From the NCBI GenBank assembly GCA_947497495.1, contig CANMGT010000003.1, positions 310,001 to 374,000 on the forward strand: a DNA stretch of 64,000 bases, in the 5' to 3' direction. Numbering within the stretch: the stretch's first letter is position 1; every line of letters begins with the position of its first letter. A program made the translations under genes and the position numbers. Below are positions 9,482 to 17,515 of the stretch, piece after piece. The notes under the pieces are model-generated. The model made no database searches. It worked only from the letters and a program-made list of their open reading frames with translations, and was not told the DNA's origin. Source of the stretch: an uncultured Lentibacter sp. Its GTDB lineage: Bacteria > Pseudomonadota > Alphaproteobacteria > Rhodobacterales > Rhodobacteraceae.

Positions 9482-9604
9482 GACACGGCGCCTCAACTGA
9501 GACGCTACTGCGACCCCACTGCTGACTTGCTTCAAACTTGCTGTTTACACCGCCGCCAAGGCGGGCAAAGCTATGCGCGAGATAACACCAAAGGGAGAAT
9601 GACC

Positions 9605-10624
9605 ATGGCTGGATTTAACAGAAGACAGACACTTGGGCTGCTGGGCGCGGCGGCAGGCACGGCACTGGCTGCTCCGGCGATTGCCAGCGGCAAGAAGATC
9701 GTCGTGGGGGCGCTGCCCTTCACCTCGCACTCGGGCAGTTTTGTCGCTTTTGAGCGCAACTACTTTGCCGATGCGGGCCTTGACGTTGAACTAAAGTTCT
9801 TTCAGGCCGCGCAGCCTATGGCTGTCGCGATCGCATCTGGCGATGTTGACTATGCGGTCACGGCGGTTTCCGGCGGGCTTATCTCGCTGGCCGACAAGGG
9901 CGCGATCAAGGTGATCGGCGGCGCGCTGAGCGAGGAATCCGGCATTGACGGCCAGAAGATCCTCGCGTCAGACGCGGCCTTCAAGTCGGGCCTCACATCG
10001 CCCGCGCAACTGGGCGGCAAGAGCTTTGGCGTCACACAGGCGGGTTCGTCGTTCCATTATATGGGCTCCAAAGTGGCGCAGGCTGAAGGCGTCGACGTGT
10101 CCTTCAAGCCGCTGCAAAAAGTCGGAGCTGTCATCGGCGCGCTCAAGTCGGGCCAGATCGACGCTTGGTCGATCGTGCCGCATATTGCCAAGCCTTTGGC
10201 GGGCTCGGGGGCTGTGCATATCATCGGCAATATCTCGGATTATCTGCCGGCGTATCAAGTCACGACGCTGTTCACCTCGGCCAAGAACGCTGCGGACGAG
10301 AAGGGCCAGACGGGCGACTTTGTGAGCAGCTTCTCAAAGGGCGTGGCCGACTATAACGCTGCGATGATCGCCAAAACCGGCGGTGAGGATGGCGTCAACG
10401 CGATGGTCGATCTCATTCACAAGTATGTCTACACCGACCGCCCGCGCGAGAAGGCGGCAGGCTCGATCATCAACGGCACCATGCGCCTCAACGAGGGCGC
10501 CAAGCTGAACGTCGCCTCGATCGCGGATCAGTTGGCGTGGTTCCAGTCCGAGGGGCTTGTGGGCGGGGATATCACCCTCGATACGCTTCTGGACACAAGC
10601 TACGTGGACACGTTTGAAGCCTAA
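9605..10624 (+). CDS. ABC transporter substrate-binding protein (NMT1/THI5/SsuA type), Tat-exported
   Basis: This 339-aa periplasmic binding protein belongs to the nitrate/sulfonate/thiamine-precursor family. The N-terminus carries a twin-arginine signal (NRRQTLGLLG) ending near APAIASG, which points to Tat export. The ATG at 9605 is favoured over the one at 9599 because only the later start has good spacing (about 8 nt) from AAGGGAG. ATPase and permease genes follow. The ligand could be a sulfonate, pyrimidine or similar compound. A stable hairpin follows the gene. Confidence 0.85.
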   Translation: MAGFNRRQTLGLLGAAAGTALAAPAIASGKKIVVGALPFTSHSGSFVAFERNYFADAGLDVELKFFQAAQPMAVAIASGDVDYAVTAVSGGLISLADKGAIKVIGGALSEESGIDGQKILASDAAFKSGLTSPAQLGGKSFGVTQAGSSFHYMGSKVAQAEGVDVSFKPLQKVGAVIGALKSGQIDAWSIVPHIAKPLAGSGAVHIIGNISDYLPAYQVTTLFTSAKNAADEKGQTGDFVSSFSKGVADYNAAMIAKTGGEDGVNAMVDLIHKYVYTDRPREKAAGSIINGTMRLNEGAKLNVASIADQLAWFQSEGLVGGDITLDTLLDTSYVDTFEA

Positions 10625-10635
10625 GGCCTAGAAAG

Positions 10636-10669
10636 GGCAGGGCGCGGCTGTAATGGCCTGCGCCCTGCC
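10636..10669 (+). terminator. Intra-operon hairpin after substrate-binding protein
   Basis: A perfect 10-bp inverted repeat (GGCAGGGCGC at 10636-10645, complement at 10660-10669) encloses a 14-nt loop. There is no T-run. It lies 12 bp after the binding-protein stop and ahead of the ATPase gene. A structure here would stabilise the upstream mRNA or partly terminate, giving more binding protein than membrane components, as is common in ABC operons. Confidence 0.55.
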
Positions 10670-10703
10670 ACCAATTCAGCCCGCGTTTTGAAAGACTTGC
10701 AGC

Positions 10704-11471
10704 ATGGACATTCGCCTTGAGGGCATCAGCCATTCCTATGGCGACACCGAGGTTTTGCGCGACATCTCACTTGAGGTGAAGAGCGGGCAAATTGTCTGTC
10801 TGGTGGGGCCTTCGGGCTGTGGCAAGTCAACGCTTCTGCGCTTTCTGGGGGGGCTTGAGCGGCCCACAAAGGGTCGTGTCCTGCAACTCGGCGCCCCGCC
10901 AGAGGGCTGTCTGAATCCGCTGACCTATGTGTTTCAGGACTTTGCCCTGCTGCCGTGGCGGAGTGTTTCGGGCAACATTTCCCTAGTGCTGGAAGACCAC
11001 GGCATTCGCGGCACGAAAGCGCAGGGCATTATCGACGATGTGCTGGCTCGCACGCGGCTGAGCGACTTTGCCAATGCTTTGCCGCGCCAGCTTTCGGGGG
11101 GCATGAAACAGCGGGTGGCGATTGCCCGTGCGCTGGCTGTGAATCCCGCTGTCATGCTGCTGGACGAGCCGCTCTCGGCGCTGGATGCGCAGACGCGCGA
11201 GCTGCTGATGGATGATCTTGTCAGCCTCTGGACGCGCGCGCCTTTCACAGCGGTTTACGTGACCCACAACTTGGCAGAAGCTGTGCGACTTGGCCACAAG
11301 ATCGCCGTGCTGTCGCGCAGGCCCGGGGAGATCCGGGAAGTTGTGAGCATTGACATGCCGCTGGGGGAGCGCACCCATGGCAACGCCGAGCTGGACGCTG
11401 TGCAAAAGCACCTCTGGGACATGATGCGAGAAGAGGCCAAGGCCGCAGACGAGGAGTTGCTGGATGTCTGA
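10704..11471 (+). CDS. ABC transporter ATP-binding protein (SsuB/TauB type)
   Basis: This 255-aa nucleotide-binding subunit powers the importer. It shows Walker A (GPSGCGKST), the Q-loop ([10 protein letters not shown]), the ABC signature (QLSGGMKQR), Walker B ([12 protein letters not shown]) and the H-loop (VTHNLAEA). The order and length match SsuB/TauB/NrtD proteins. It overlaps the permease start by 8 bp, so the two should be made in equal amounts. The binding-protein gene lies upstream beyond a hairpin. Confidence 0.93.
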   Translation: MDIRLEGISHSYGDTEVLRDISLEVKSGQIVCLVGPSGCGKSTLLRFLGGLERPTKGRVLQLGAPPEGCLNPLTYVFQDFALLPWRSVSGNISLVLEDHGIRGTKAQGIIDDVLARTRLSDFANALPRQLSGGMKQRVAIARALAVNPAVMLLDEPLSALDAQTRELLMDDLVSLWTRAPFTAVYVTHNLAEAVRLGHKIAVLSRRPGEIREVVSIDMPLGERTHGNAELDAVQKHLWDMMREEAKAADEELLDV

Positions 11472-12267
11472 GCGGTCACCTGATCCTCAAGAAGTCCGAT
11501 TTCGCGGCGGCGGCTTTGCGCCAAGGGCGCGGCGTGGCGTCGGGCTGGCCGTTTTCGTGGCGCTTATTGCGCTGGCCGAATGGGGCACGCAGAGCGGCTG
11601 GATCACGCCGCTGACATTGCCCAAACCCTCGGACGTGCTGGCCACGTTTGGCGAGCTTTGGCAAAGCGGCTTGCTGATGAAACACCTCGCGCCCTCGCTG
11701 ACGCGGCTTGTTGTCGGCGCAGCGCTTGGGGTGAGCATCGGCATGTCTGTCGGCGTGCTGATCGGCTTGTTTTCTTACGTGCGTGCGGGGCTTGTGCCCT
11801 TGGTTGCTGCGCTGTTTCCGATCCCCAAGATCGCGCTTTTGCCGCTCTTCGTGATCTGGTTTGGCATTGATGAAGGCTCGAAATATGCGCTGATCGCCTT
11901 CGGGACGTTCACGCCAACCGTTGTGGCCACCTACGGCGCGGTTGATAACGTTGACCGCGCGCTGATCAGGATGGGGCAGAGCTTTGGCCTTAGCTGGTTT
12001 TCGATCGTGCGCAAAATTGTGCTGCCGGGGGCGATGCCGGGCATCCTTTCGGGGCTGCGCATCAGCCTTGCGATTGCGATTATCCTGCTGGTCGCCGCCG
12101 AAATGCTGGGCGCGGAATACGGCATTGGCGCGTATATTTTGCAAGCCGGATCGCTTTACGACCTTGAGCGCCTGTTTGCGGGTGTTGTCATCCTGTCGCT
12201 GCTGGGCGTTGTCGTGAGCACCACCATTGGCCTGATTGAAAAACGCATGCTGCGCTGGCGCGCCTAG
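11464..12267 (+). CDS. ABC transporter permease (SsuC/TauC type)
   Basis: This 267-aa inner-membrane permease has about six predicted helices after a short cytoplasmic N-terminus. Characteristic blocks are the WITPLTLPKPSDV segment before the core and a transmission-loop region GQSFGLSWFSIVRKIVLPGAMPG, the EAA-like site that contacts the ATPase. The ATG at 11464 lies inside the ATPase gene. It ends 22 bp before the convergent oxygenase gene, with little room for a separate terminator. Confidence 0.92.
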   Translation: MSERSPDPQEVRFRGGGFAPRARRGVGLAVFVALIALAEWGTQSGWITPLTLPKPSDVLATFGELWQSGLLMKHLAPSLTRLVVGAALGVSIGMSVGVLIGLFSYVRAGLVPLVAALFPIPKIALLPLFVIWFGIDEGSKYALIAFGTFTPTVVATYGAVDNVDRALIRMGQSFGLSWFSIVRKIVLPGAMPGILSGLRISLAIAIILLVAAEMLGAEYGIGAYILQAGSLYDLERLFAGVVILSLLGVVVSTTIGLIEKRMLRWRA

Positions 12268-12289
12268 GCGTTTTTCAGGGGCTGGTTGC

Positions 12290-13003
12290 CTATTCGTACC
12301 TGATCACGAAGTTCATGCGCAGAGGCGTTGTGTCAGCGTCGCGCCGCAGAAGTGGCGGCACGTCATGCCAGACGCTTGGCCCGAGGATATTGATGCACCC
12401 CGGAAGATCATAATAAACGCGCAGGCGCTCGTCGTATAGAACGCGGATACAGGCTGTTGCGTCGAAGGTCACGGGAAGCAACATGTTCACCCGATCTCCA
12501 AGCTGGGCATCATTGTGTATGCTCAGATAGTCGCCTTCGTCATAGGCAAAAATCTTGCAGCCGACAAAGCGTGTGACGCCAGTTATGCGCTGCAACACAG
12601 GGGTCATGCTGTGCGCAATGGTTTCGGCCGTTTGGAGAAGTTTCTCCTGTGTCTCGAACCAGCCTTGGTCCCCGTGCCGATCGGCATCTATTTCGGCTTC
12701 CAAAAAGATGCGCGACAGGCTGAAGCCGGTATGAGCCTTGGAGATGTCAGGCCTTTCCGGCTTGAGCGCGTGGTTGAACTGCGCACGGAAGTCCTGCGCG
12801 ATCTGGCGAAATGGGACAGCGAGGTTGTCGCGGTTAAATATCCCTTCCATCTGCACGAACCCGACTTCTTTGAACTCGGCACATTGCTGTGCGATGGCTT
12901 CTTCCGTAAGGGCGGCCGCTGCCCTTGCAAAATCGGCTTGAAGTGCGCTCAGGTGCTGCTCAAACAAGGCGGCGCGGTTGCTCTTTGCTGGTTGGGCCGT
13001 CAA
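12290..13003 (-). CDS. Putative 2-oxoglutarate/Fe(II) oxygenase-like protein
   Basis: This 237-aa protein has the ligand pattern of 2OG-Fe(II) dioxygenases: H163-x-D165 in SIHND, a distal H213 in VWHDVPP, and R229 as the likely 2-oxoglutarate anchor. The jelly-roll region follows a helical N-terminal half. The start is a TTG at 13003 with a strong GGAGGAGG site 7 nt upstream, encoded inside the end of the radical SAM gene (TTGA overlap). As the last gene of a three-gene operon with a radical SAM enzyme and a small protein, it may perform a second modification on the same substrate. Confidence 0.65.
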   Translation of the reverse strand: MTAQPAKSNRAALFEQHLSALQADFARAAAALTEEAIAQQCAEFKEVGFVQMEGIFNRDNLAVPFRQIAQDFRAQFNHALKPERPDISKAHTGFSLSRIFLEAEIDADRHGDQGWFETQEKLLQTAETIAHSMTPVLQRITGVTRFVGCKIFAYDEGDYLSIHNDAQLGDRVNMLLPVTFDATACIRVLYDERLRVYYDLPGCINILGPSVWHDVPPLLRRDADTTPLRMNFVIRYE

Positions 13004-13971
13004 GTGTGAGCCTCCTCCATGTCACTGTAGCGATGCGGCACCGCTTCCCCGAAGGACGGAACACCGCAAAGCGGGGCACGTTTGGCTTTTTGCTGAACAT
13101 GTTTCAATTGCTTGCCGTTCCAAGCGTCGCGGAATGACAGGTGTTTGAGGTCTCCAAAACAGGTGTCTTTGTTGGCTGAGTAGAAGCATGGATAGGCATG
13201 AAGGTTGCTGTCGATATAGGCCTTGCTGAACGCGCAACAACAGTGTTCCAGGCCGTCGAACATGGCGCCAAGCCCCGCTTCGGGGGCCGCCGCGCGCGGA
13301 CTATGCAGCTTTAGCAGCGGGTTCTGTTCCATCCGCATCTGCAGACGTTTGTAAAAGCCGTCGAGCCTGCGCATGTAGGCGCCCTGCACCAGTTCCCTGT
13401 TTTCATCAGATGTTGGAACCTGGGGGAAAAAGCGAAAGTTGGTGACCGACGGAAAGAACATGTCGATCAGCATTTCGGCGGTGTCAAAGCTCTCGGGCGT
13501 CAGGACAGATGAGATGCAGACAGAGTGCTTCAGCTCTATCAGGTTTCCTATGGCGCGTAGGGCCTGTTCGCCCCCTGCGCCACGGTGGAGATCATTGATC
13601 GAGATGTCTGGAGTGTCGATGCTGATCGCGACAAGACTGTCCGGCGCAGCACGGTGAAACGCGTCTGCGTAGCCTCTGTGAGAGAGGCGTATGCCGTTGG
13701 AGTTGATCAGCACTTCAGGAATGCCAGCCGCCGCTCGCGCGATGTCGAGGAAACCGGGGTGTAGCGTGGGCTCGCCCCCCGACAACAGCAATGAATGCAC
13801 TTGCAGCTCGCCGAGTTCGCGGACGATCTCCTGAATGCGATCCAAAGGGGCAATCGCGCCGGAAAACGGGGCTGCAGAGCAGTAGTCGCAATTGAGCTGG
13901 CAGGACGACGTTACCGCCAGCTCAACGTGAAGTGGCGCTGACAGATGTGCACCGGACCGATGATCAAACAT
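13000..13971 (-). CDS. Radical SAM protein with SPASM-like C-terminus
   Basis: This 323-aa enzyme has the radical SAM motif CxxxCxxC at C24, C28 and C31, and GGEP at 65-68. The C-terminus has further cysteines at 244-246 (three in a row), 262, 271 and 302, resembling a SPASM/twitch auxiliary-cluster domain as in peptide maturases. It starts 4 bp after a 107-aa gene and overlaps the oxygenase gene. This context, rather than any direct match, suggests peptide or protein modification. A cofactor- or sugar-modifying SPASM enzyme is the alternative. Confidence 0.8.
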   Translation of the reverse strand: MFDHRSGAHLSAPLHVELAVTSSCQLNCDYCSAAPFSGAIAPLDRIQEIVRELGELQVHSLLLSGGEPTLHPGFLDIARAAAGIPEVLINSNGIRLSHRGYADAFHRAAPDSLVAISIDTPDISINDLHRGAGGEQALRAIGNLIELKHSVCISSVLTPESFDTAEMLIDMFFPSVTNFRFFPQVPTSDENRELVQGAYMRRLDGFYKRLQMRMEQNPLLKLHSPRAAAPEAGLGAMFDGLEHCCCAFSKAYIDSNLHAYPCFYSANKDTCFGDLKHLSFRDAWNGKQLKHVQQKAKRAPLCGVPSFGEAVPHRYSDMEEAHT

Positions 13972-13975
13972 CGGG

Positions 13976-14299
13976 TTACAGCTTGATCTTGTTCGCTTCG
14001 AGTTGGCTCATGAACGCTTTGTAAGCCTTCTCGTCTTTTTTGAGCGCGTCAGCGTTTCGGTTGTCGCGAACTTGCGAAAGGGCTTCGTAAGCTTCGTCGT
14101 CAACCGTATACACTTGGCCCGTTGGCCCATAGACAAACAAGCCGCCCCATTCTTCTTTGCGCAGGTTGATGACAGACAGCGTCGCGCTGATGTCAGGGTC
14201 GCCAGATGCGGGCCCGTGCTCATAGCCGTTGAACGCAATGTCACCAGTTCGCTGGGCGCGGTCATAAGACACGCGATTGAGAAGCAATTCGATTTTCAT
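13976..14299 (-). CDS. Small protein of unknown function; candidate substrate of the radical SAM enzyme
   Basis: This 107-aa soluble protein matches no family I recognise. It has no Cys, signal peptide or membrane segment. The N-terminal half is Gly/Asn/Tyr-containing (NGYEHGPASGD near 24-34, WGGLFVYGPTG near 51-61). The C-terminal third is highly charged and helical, ending NKIKL. It is the first gene of the operon, with a good AGGGGGA site. The length is high for a classic RiPP precursor, so it may instead be a partner or recognition protein. Position before a SPASM-like enzyme makes the substrate role worth testing. Confidence 0.6.
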   Translation of the reverse strand: MKIELLLNRVSYDRAQRTGDIAFNGYEHGPASGDPDISATLSVINLRKEEWGGLFVYGPTGQVYTVDDEAYEALSQVRDNRNADALKKDEKAYKAFMSQLEANKIKL

Positions 14300-14319
14300 A
14301 GCTAGTCCCCCTGATTGAT

Positions 14320-14352
14320 CAGGCTGACCAAACTCTATTTAAGATCAGCCTG
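14320..14352. promoter_or_regulatory. Inverted repeat upstream of the small-protein/radical SAM operon
   Basis: A perfect 8-bp inverted repeat, CAGGCTGA (14320-14327) and TCAGCCTG (14345-14352), has a 17-bp AT-rich spacer. It lies 21 bp upstream of the start codon of the first gene in the minus-strand operon. The position fits an operator or 5' leader hairpin. I found no convincing -35/-10 pair around it. Confidence 0.4.
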
Positions 14353-14412
14353 GATGTGGCTAAACTTTACCTAAGGTTGCGTAAAAATCAATGCTGTTCT
14401 TCAGGGTGGGGT

Positions 14413-14433
14413 CTCCGGCCCGGCAAGCCGGAG
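14413..14433 (-). terminator. Hairpin after AlkD-like gene
   Basis: CTCCGGC (14413-14419) pairs with GCCGGAG (14427-14433) around a 7-nt loop. It lies about 45 bp beyond the 3' end of the minus-strand AlkD-like gene and before the next minus-strand operon. It lacks a clear U-tract, so it is only a weak terminator candidate. Confidence 0.35.
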
Positions 14434-14478
14434 CGCATTGCAAGGCGTCGGGCTGCCAGTCAAACAGTTCTAGACGGG

Positions 14479-15162
14479 CTAAGCCTGATCAAGGTGTTTG
14501 GCCGCCTCCTTGCGCGCGAAGGGCTTCATTTTCTTGGCGTGATGCGCGAGGAAGTATTGCACGCGATCAGCGTCGTGTTTGCTGAGGTCGCGCAGCCACC
14601 ATGCGACAGACTTCTGGATAAACCACTCGGGGTCTTCGACATAGCGCACGGCCCAGCCCAGCACGCGCTTGCGGATCGCGAGCTCGTCTGGCTTGGGGTG
14701 GTTTTGCTTGGTGTAGGGCAGGGTCACGACCATGGCGGCACGGCGCACCCAGTGCTCGCTTGAGTGTGTCCATTCCTCAACCTGTTCAATGCGGCCCGGC
14801 TCCGCCACGAGGCGCTTCTGGCCCGCCATCATCGCGTGGTCGGCGATGGCCCAGCTGTCAAAGTCGGGCACCCATGAGACGATCAGATCCCAGACCGCCT
14901 GGTCAGGGCTGATACGGGCCTGCGTGAGCAGCTTGGCGGCGGCGAGGCGGGCTTCAAAGATGTTGGTCTGCCAGAGGGCATCGGCCAGAGCGACACGCTC
15001 CTCAACGCTCAGCTTGCCGCGCCATTCTTTGGCGAGGTCGTTGATCGCGGTGTTGGGCACGCCCAAATATTCACGCGGGACTTTGTGATAGTCGGCCATG
15101 CCTTCGGCGCGGCCCTCCTCGGCGGCGGCTTTGAGGGCGGTGAGGGCGTCATCAAGTGTCAT
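14479..15162 (-). CDS. DNA alkylation repair protein (AlkD family)
   Basis: This 227-aa all-helical protein resembles AlkD, a HEAT-like-repeat DNA glycosylase that removes bulky or positively charged alkyl-purines. Supporting segments are the N-terminal GVPNTAINDLAKEW block, the central DFDSWAIADHAM with its family Trp/Asp, and SSEHWVRRAAMV. It overlaps the upstream FMN-binding gene by 4 bp (ATGA) and ends the glmU-glmS-FMN-AlkD run. Its expression is therefore probably tied to cell-wall precursor genes. Confidence 0.85.
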   Translation of the reverse strand: MTLDDALTALKAAAEEGRAEGMADYHKVPREYLGVPNTAINDLAKEWRGKLSVEERVALADALWQTNIFEARLAAAKLLTQARISPDQAVWDLIVSWVPDFDSWAIADHAMMAGQKRLVAEPGRIEQVEEWTHSSEHWVRRAAMVVTLPYTKQNHPKPDELAIRKRVLGWAVRYVEDPEWFIQKSVAWWLRDLSKHDADRVQYFLAHHAKKMKPFARKEAAKHLDQA

Positions 15163-15692
15163 TTGGTGGGGTATCCGTCAATTGTTTGGCTGTTGCGTTC
15201 GTGCCAGTAGGTTTTGATGTCATCCGGGCCGCGATCCTCTGTCCATTTGTCGAGCGTATCACGATCTTGCTGAAACTCCATGAACGGAACAGCATAGCCG
15301 CAAGATGTCTGGACCAGATCAATGGCTTGGTCATATATCTGACGCGCGCCGTCATGCTCTGTGAAATGCGTGTTGAGCTGGGCCCAGTCGGGGCATTCGG
15401 GAGTGACGCAGCGGGCGGTACCGTAAGTGCGCAAGATCAGCGGACGTGTCGCAAACGAACACCACATCAGCGTCATGCGGTTGGCTTTGAGCAAATGCCC
15501 TGCCGTCTCGTTGCCAGAGCCTGTGAGGTTGCGCCAGATCACACGGTTTGGCCCAAGCACGCGCAGACAATCGCCCCCTTTGGGCGAGATATTGACACGG
15601 CCGTCCGGCGCGGCGGAGCCAGCAAAAAACATATGCTGCTCGGCGATGAACTTGCGGTGCGTATCGTCGAGGGCGGGGAACTGTTTGGCCAT
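15159..15692 (-). CDS. Pyridoxamine 5'-phosphate oxidase-like FMN-binding protein
   Basis: This 177-aa protein has the split-barrel flavin fold of the PNPOx-like family. Recognisable parts are the N-terminal FFAGSAAPDGRVNISPKGG strand pair and the RNLTGSGNETAGHLL region. It is a stand-alone flavoprotein, not PdxH: the sequence and context do not match vitamin B6 synthesis. It starts inside the glmS stop (TAATG) and overlaps the AlkD-like gene by 4 bp. The substrate is unknown. Confidence 0.85.
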   Translation of the reverse strand: MAKQFPALDDTHRKFIAEQHMFFAGSAAPDGRVNISPKGGDCLRVLGPNRVIWRNLTGSGNETAGHLLKANRMTLMWCSFATRPLILRTYGTARCVTPECPDWAQLNTHFTEHDGARQIYDQAIDLVQTSCGYAVPFMEFQQDRDTLDKWTEDRGPDDIKTYWHERNSQTIDGYPTK

Positions 15693-17515
15693 TATTCAAC
15701 AGTCACAGACTTGGCCAGATTGCGCGGCTGATCCACGTCGGTGCCTTTGGCAACGGCGGTGTGGTAAGCCAGAAGCTGCGCGGGCACGGCGTAAAGGATG
15801 GGCGTGAGCACGGGCGGCACTGTGGGCATCACGATGGTGATCCAGGCTTCGTCGCCCGCCTCCGAGGCGCCAGCGGCATCGGTGATCAGGATCACCTTGC
15901 CGTCACGCGCCATGACTTCCTGCATGTTGGACACAGTCTTCTCAAACAGCGCATCCCGCGGGGCTTTGACAACCACTGGCATCGTCTTGTCGATCAGCGC
16001 GATGGGGCCGTGTTTTAGCTCACCCGATGCATAAGCTTCGGCATGTATATAGCTGATTTCTTTCAATTTAAGAGCGCCTTCATGGGCGAGGGGAAACATC
16101 AGGCCGCGACCTAGAAAGAGCACGTCACTGGACTCGGAAAGCTTGAGGCCGGCATGGGCAAACTGCTTGTCGAGCCCCAGTGCTGCGTTGACAGCCGAGG
16201 GCACAGAGCGCAGCGCCGAGAGGTGGTCACCAAGCTCGGCGTCGCTGATCTTGCCACGGTCATGCGCCGCCTTGAGCGCAAGCAGGAAGAGCACTGTCAG
16301 CTGACAGGTGAAGGCCTTGGTTGAGGCCACGCCAATCTCGGTGCCCGCAAGGATGGGCAGGGCCAAGTCACTTTCGCGAGCGATCGAGCTTGTTGGCACG
16401 TTGACAACCGAAAGGATGCTTGAGGCTTTGCCCTCGCAATAGCGCAGAGCGGCGAGTGTGTCGGCGGTTTCGCCCGACTGGCTGACAAACAACGCAGTTG
16501 TGTTTTCGGTGATCGGCGGTTCGCGGTAGCGGAACTCGGAGGCAACATCGACTTCGACAGGCATCTGCGCAATCTGCTCGAACCAGTATTTGGCCGTCAG
16601 ACAGGCGTAGTAAGCCGTGCCGCAAGCAACCATGACCATGCGGTCGGTCTTGGTGAAGTCATGGCCCGCGCCGGGCAGTTTGATGCTGCTGGCGTCGTTC
16701 GACATGTAGTAGCCGATCGCTTCTGTCAAAACCCGCGGCTGCTCGGCAATTTCCTTTGACATGAAGTGCTTATGGCCGCCTTTGTCGACTTGGCTGTGGT
16801 CGATGTCGATGGTTTTGACCTCGCGGTTGGCAGGGCGGCGCGCGGCGTCGAGGATTTCGACGTCAGAGCGGCTGACCACGGCGAAGTCACCTTCTTCGAG
16901 GTAGGTGATCTTGTCTGTCATGGGTGCGAGCGCGATGGCGTCGGAGCCGATGAACATCTCGCCAGTGCCATAGCCTATAGCCAGCGGCGAGCCTTGGCGC
17001 GCGGCGATGAGTAAGTCATCCTCGCCTGCAAACAAGAAACACAGCGCATAGGCCCCCGTCAGGCGCGCCACAGTGGCCAGAGCGGCCTCGCGCGGGCTTT
17101 GGCCTGCGTCAAGATAGGCCTGCGCCAGAAGCGCGATGGTTTCGGTGTCGGTGTCTGTGGTGTGGCCCACGCCGTTTGCGGCGAGTTCTTCGCGCAATTC
17201 GCGGTAGTTTTCGATGATCCCGTTGTGCACCACAGCGACTTGGCGGGTGCTGTGGGGGTGGGCGTTTTTCTCGTTGGCAACGCCGTGCGTGGCCCAGCGG
17301 GTGTGGCCTATGCCGGCTTTGCCCGTCAGCGGCTCGTGCACCAGCCTGTCGGAGAGGTTGACCAGTTTGCCAACCGCGCGGCGGCGGTCAAGGCGGCCGG
17401 CGTCAACCGTTGCGATGCCCGCGCTGTCATAGCCGCGATACTCAAGTCGTTTGAGGCTTTCCACCAATAGGGGCGCTGCCTCGTGGTCGCCCAGAACACC
17501 TACAATACCGCACAT
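15692..17515 (-). CDS. glmS: Glutamine--fructose-6-phosphate aminotransferase (isomerizing)
   Basis: GlmS makes glucosamine-6-phosphate from fructose-6-phosphate and glutamine, the entry to peptidoglycan and LPS precursors. The 607-aa protein starts MCGIVG, giving the N-terminal catalytic Cys after Met removal. An Ntn glutaminase domain (1-240) is followed by two SIS domains with SQSGETADT and the conserved C-terminus DVDQPRNLAKSVTVE. It directly follows glmU with no spacer (TAAATG), so the two pathway enzymes are coupled. I see no glmS riboswitch in the gap. Confidence 0.97.
   Translation of the reverse strand: MCGIVGVLGDHEAAPLLVESLKRLEYRGYDSAGIATVDAGRLDRRRAVGKLVNLSDRLVHEPLTGKAGIGHTRWATHGVANEKNAHPHSTRQVAVVHNGIIENYRELREELAANGVGHTTDTDTETIALLAQAYLDAGQSPREAALATVARLTGAYALCFLFAGEDDLLIAARQGSPLAIGYGTGEMFIGSDAIALAPMTDKITYLEEGDFAVVSRSDVEILDAARRPANREVKTIDIDHSQVDKGGHKHFMSKEIAEQPRVLTEAIGYYMSNDASSIKLPGAGHDFTKTDRMVMVACGTAYYACLTAKYWFEQIAQMPVEVDVASEFRYREPPITENTTALFVSQSGETADTLAALRYCEGKASSILSVVNVPTSSIARESDLALPILAGTEIGVASTKAFTCQLTVLFLLALKAAHDRGKISDAELGDHLSALRSVPSAVNAALGLDKQFAHAGLKLSESSDVLFLGRGLMFPLAHEGALKLKEISYIHAEAYASGELKHGPIALIDKTMPVVVKAPRDALFEKTVSNMQEVMARDGKVILITDAAGASEAGDEAWITIVMPTVPPVLTPILYAVPAQLLAYHTAVAKGTDVDQPRNLAKSVTVE

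Noticed and set aside
9550..9564. Short CCGCC/GGCGG hairpin upstream of the substrate-binding protein
   Set aside because: A 5-bp GC stem is expected often by chance in this composition and has no T-tract.
12290..14299. Pyrroloquinoline quinone or mycofactocin cluster
   Set aside because: No PqqD-like recognition domain, no PqqA- or MftA-like precursor with a Tyr/Val core, and no other genes of those pathways are present.
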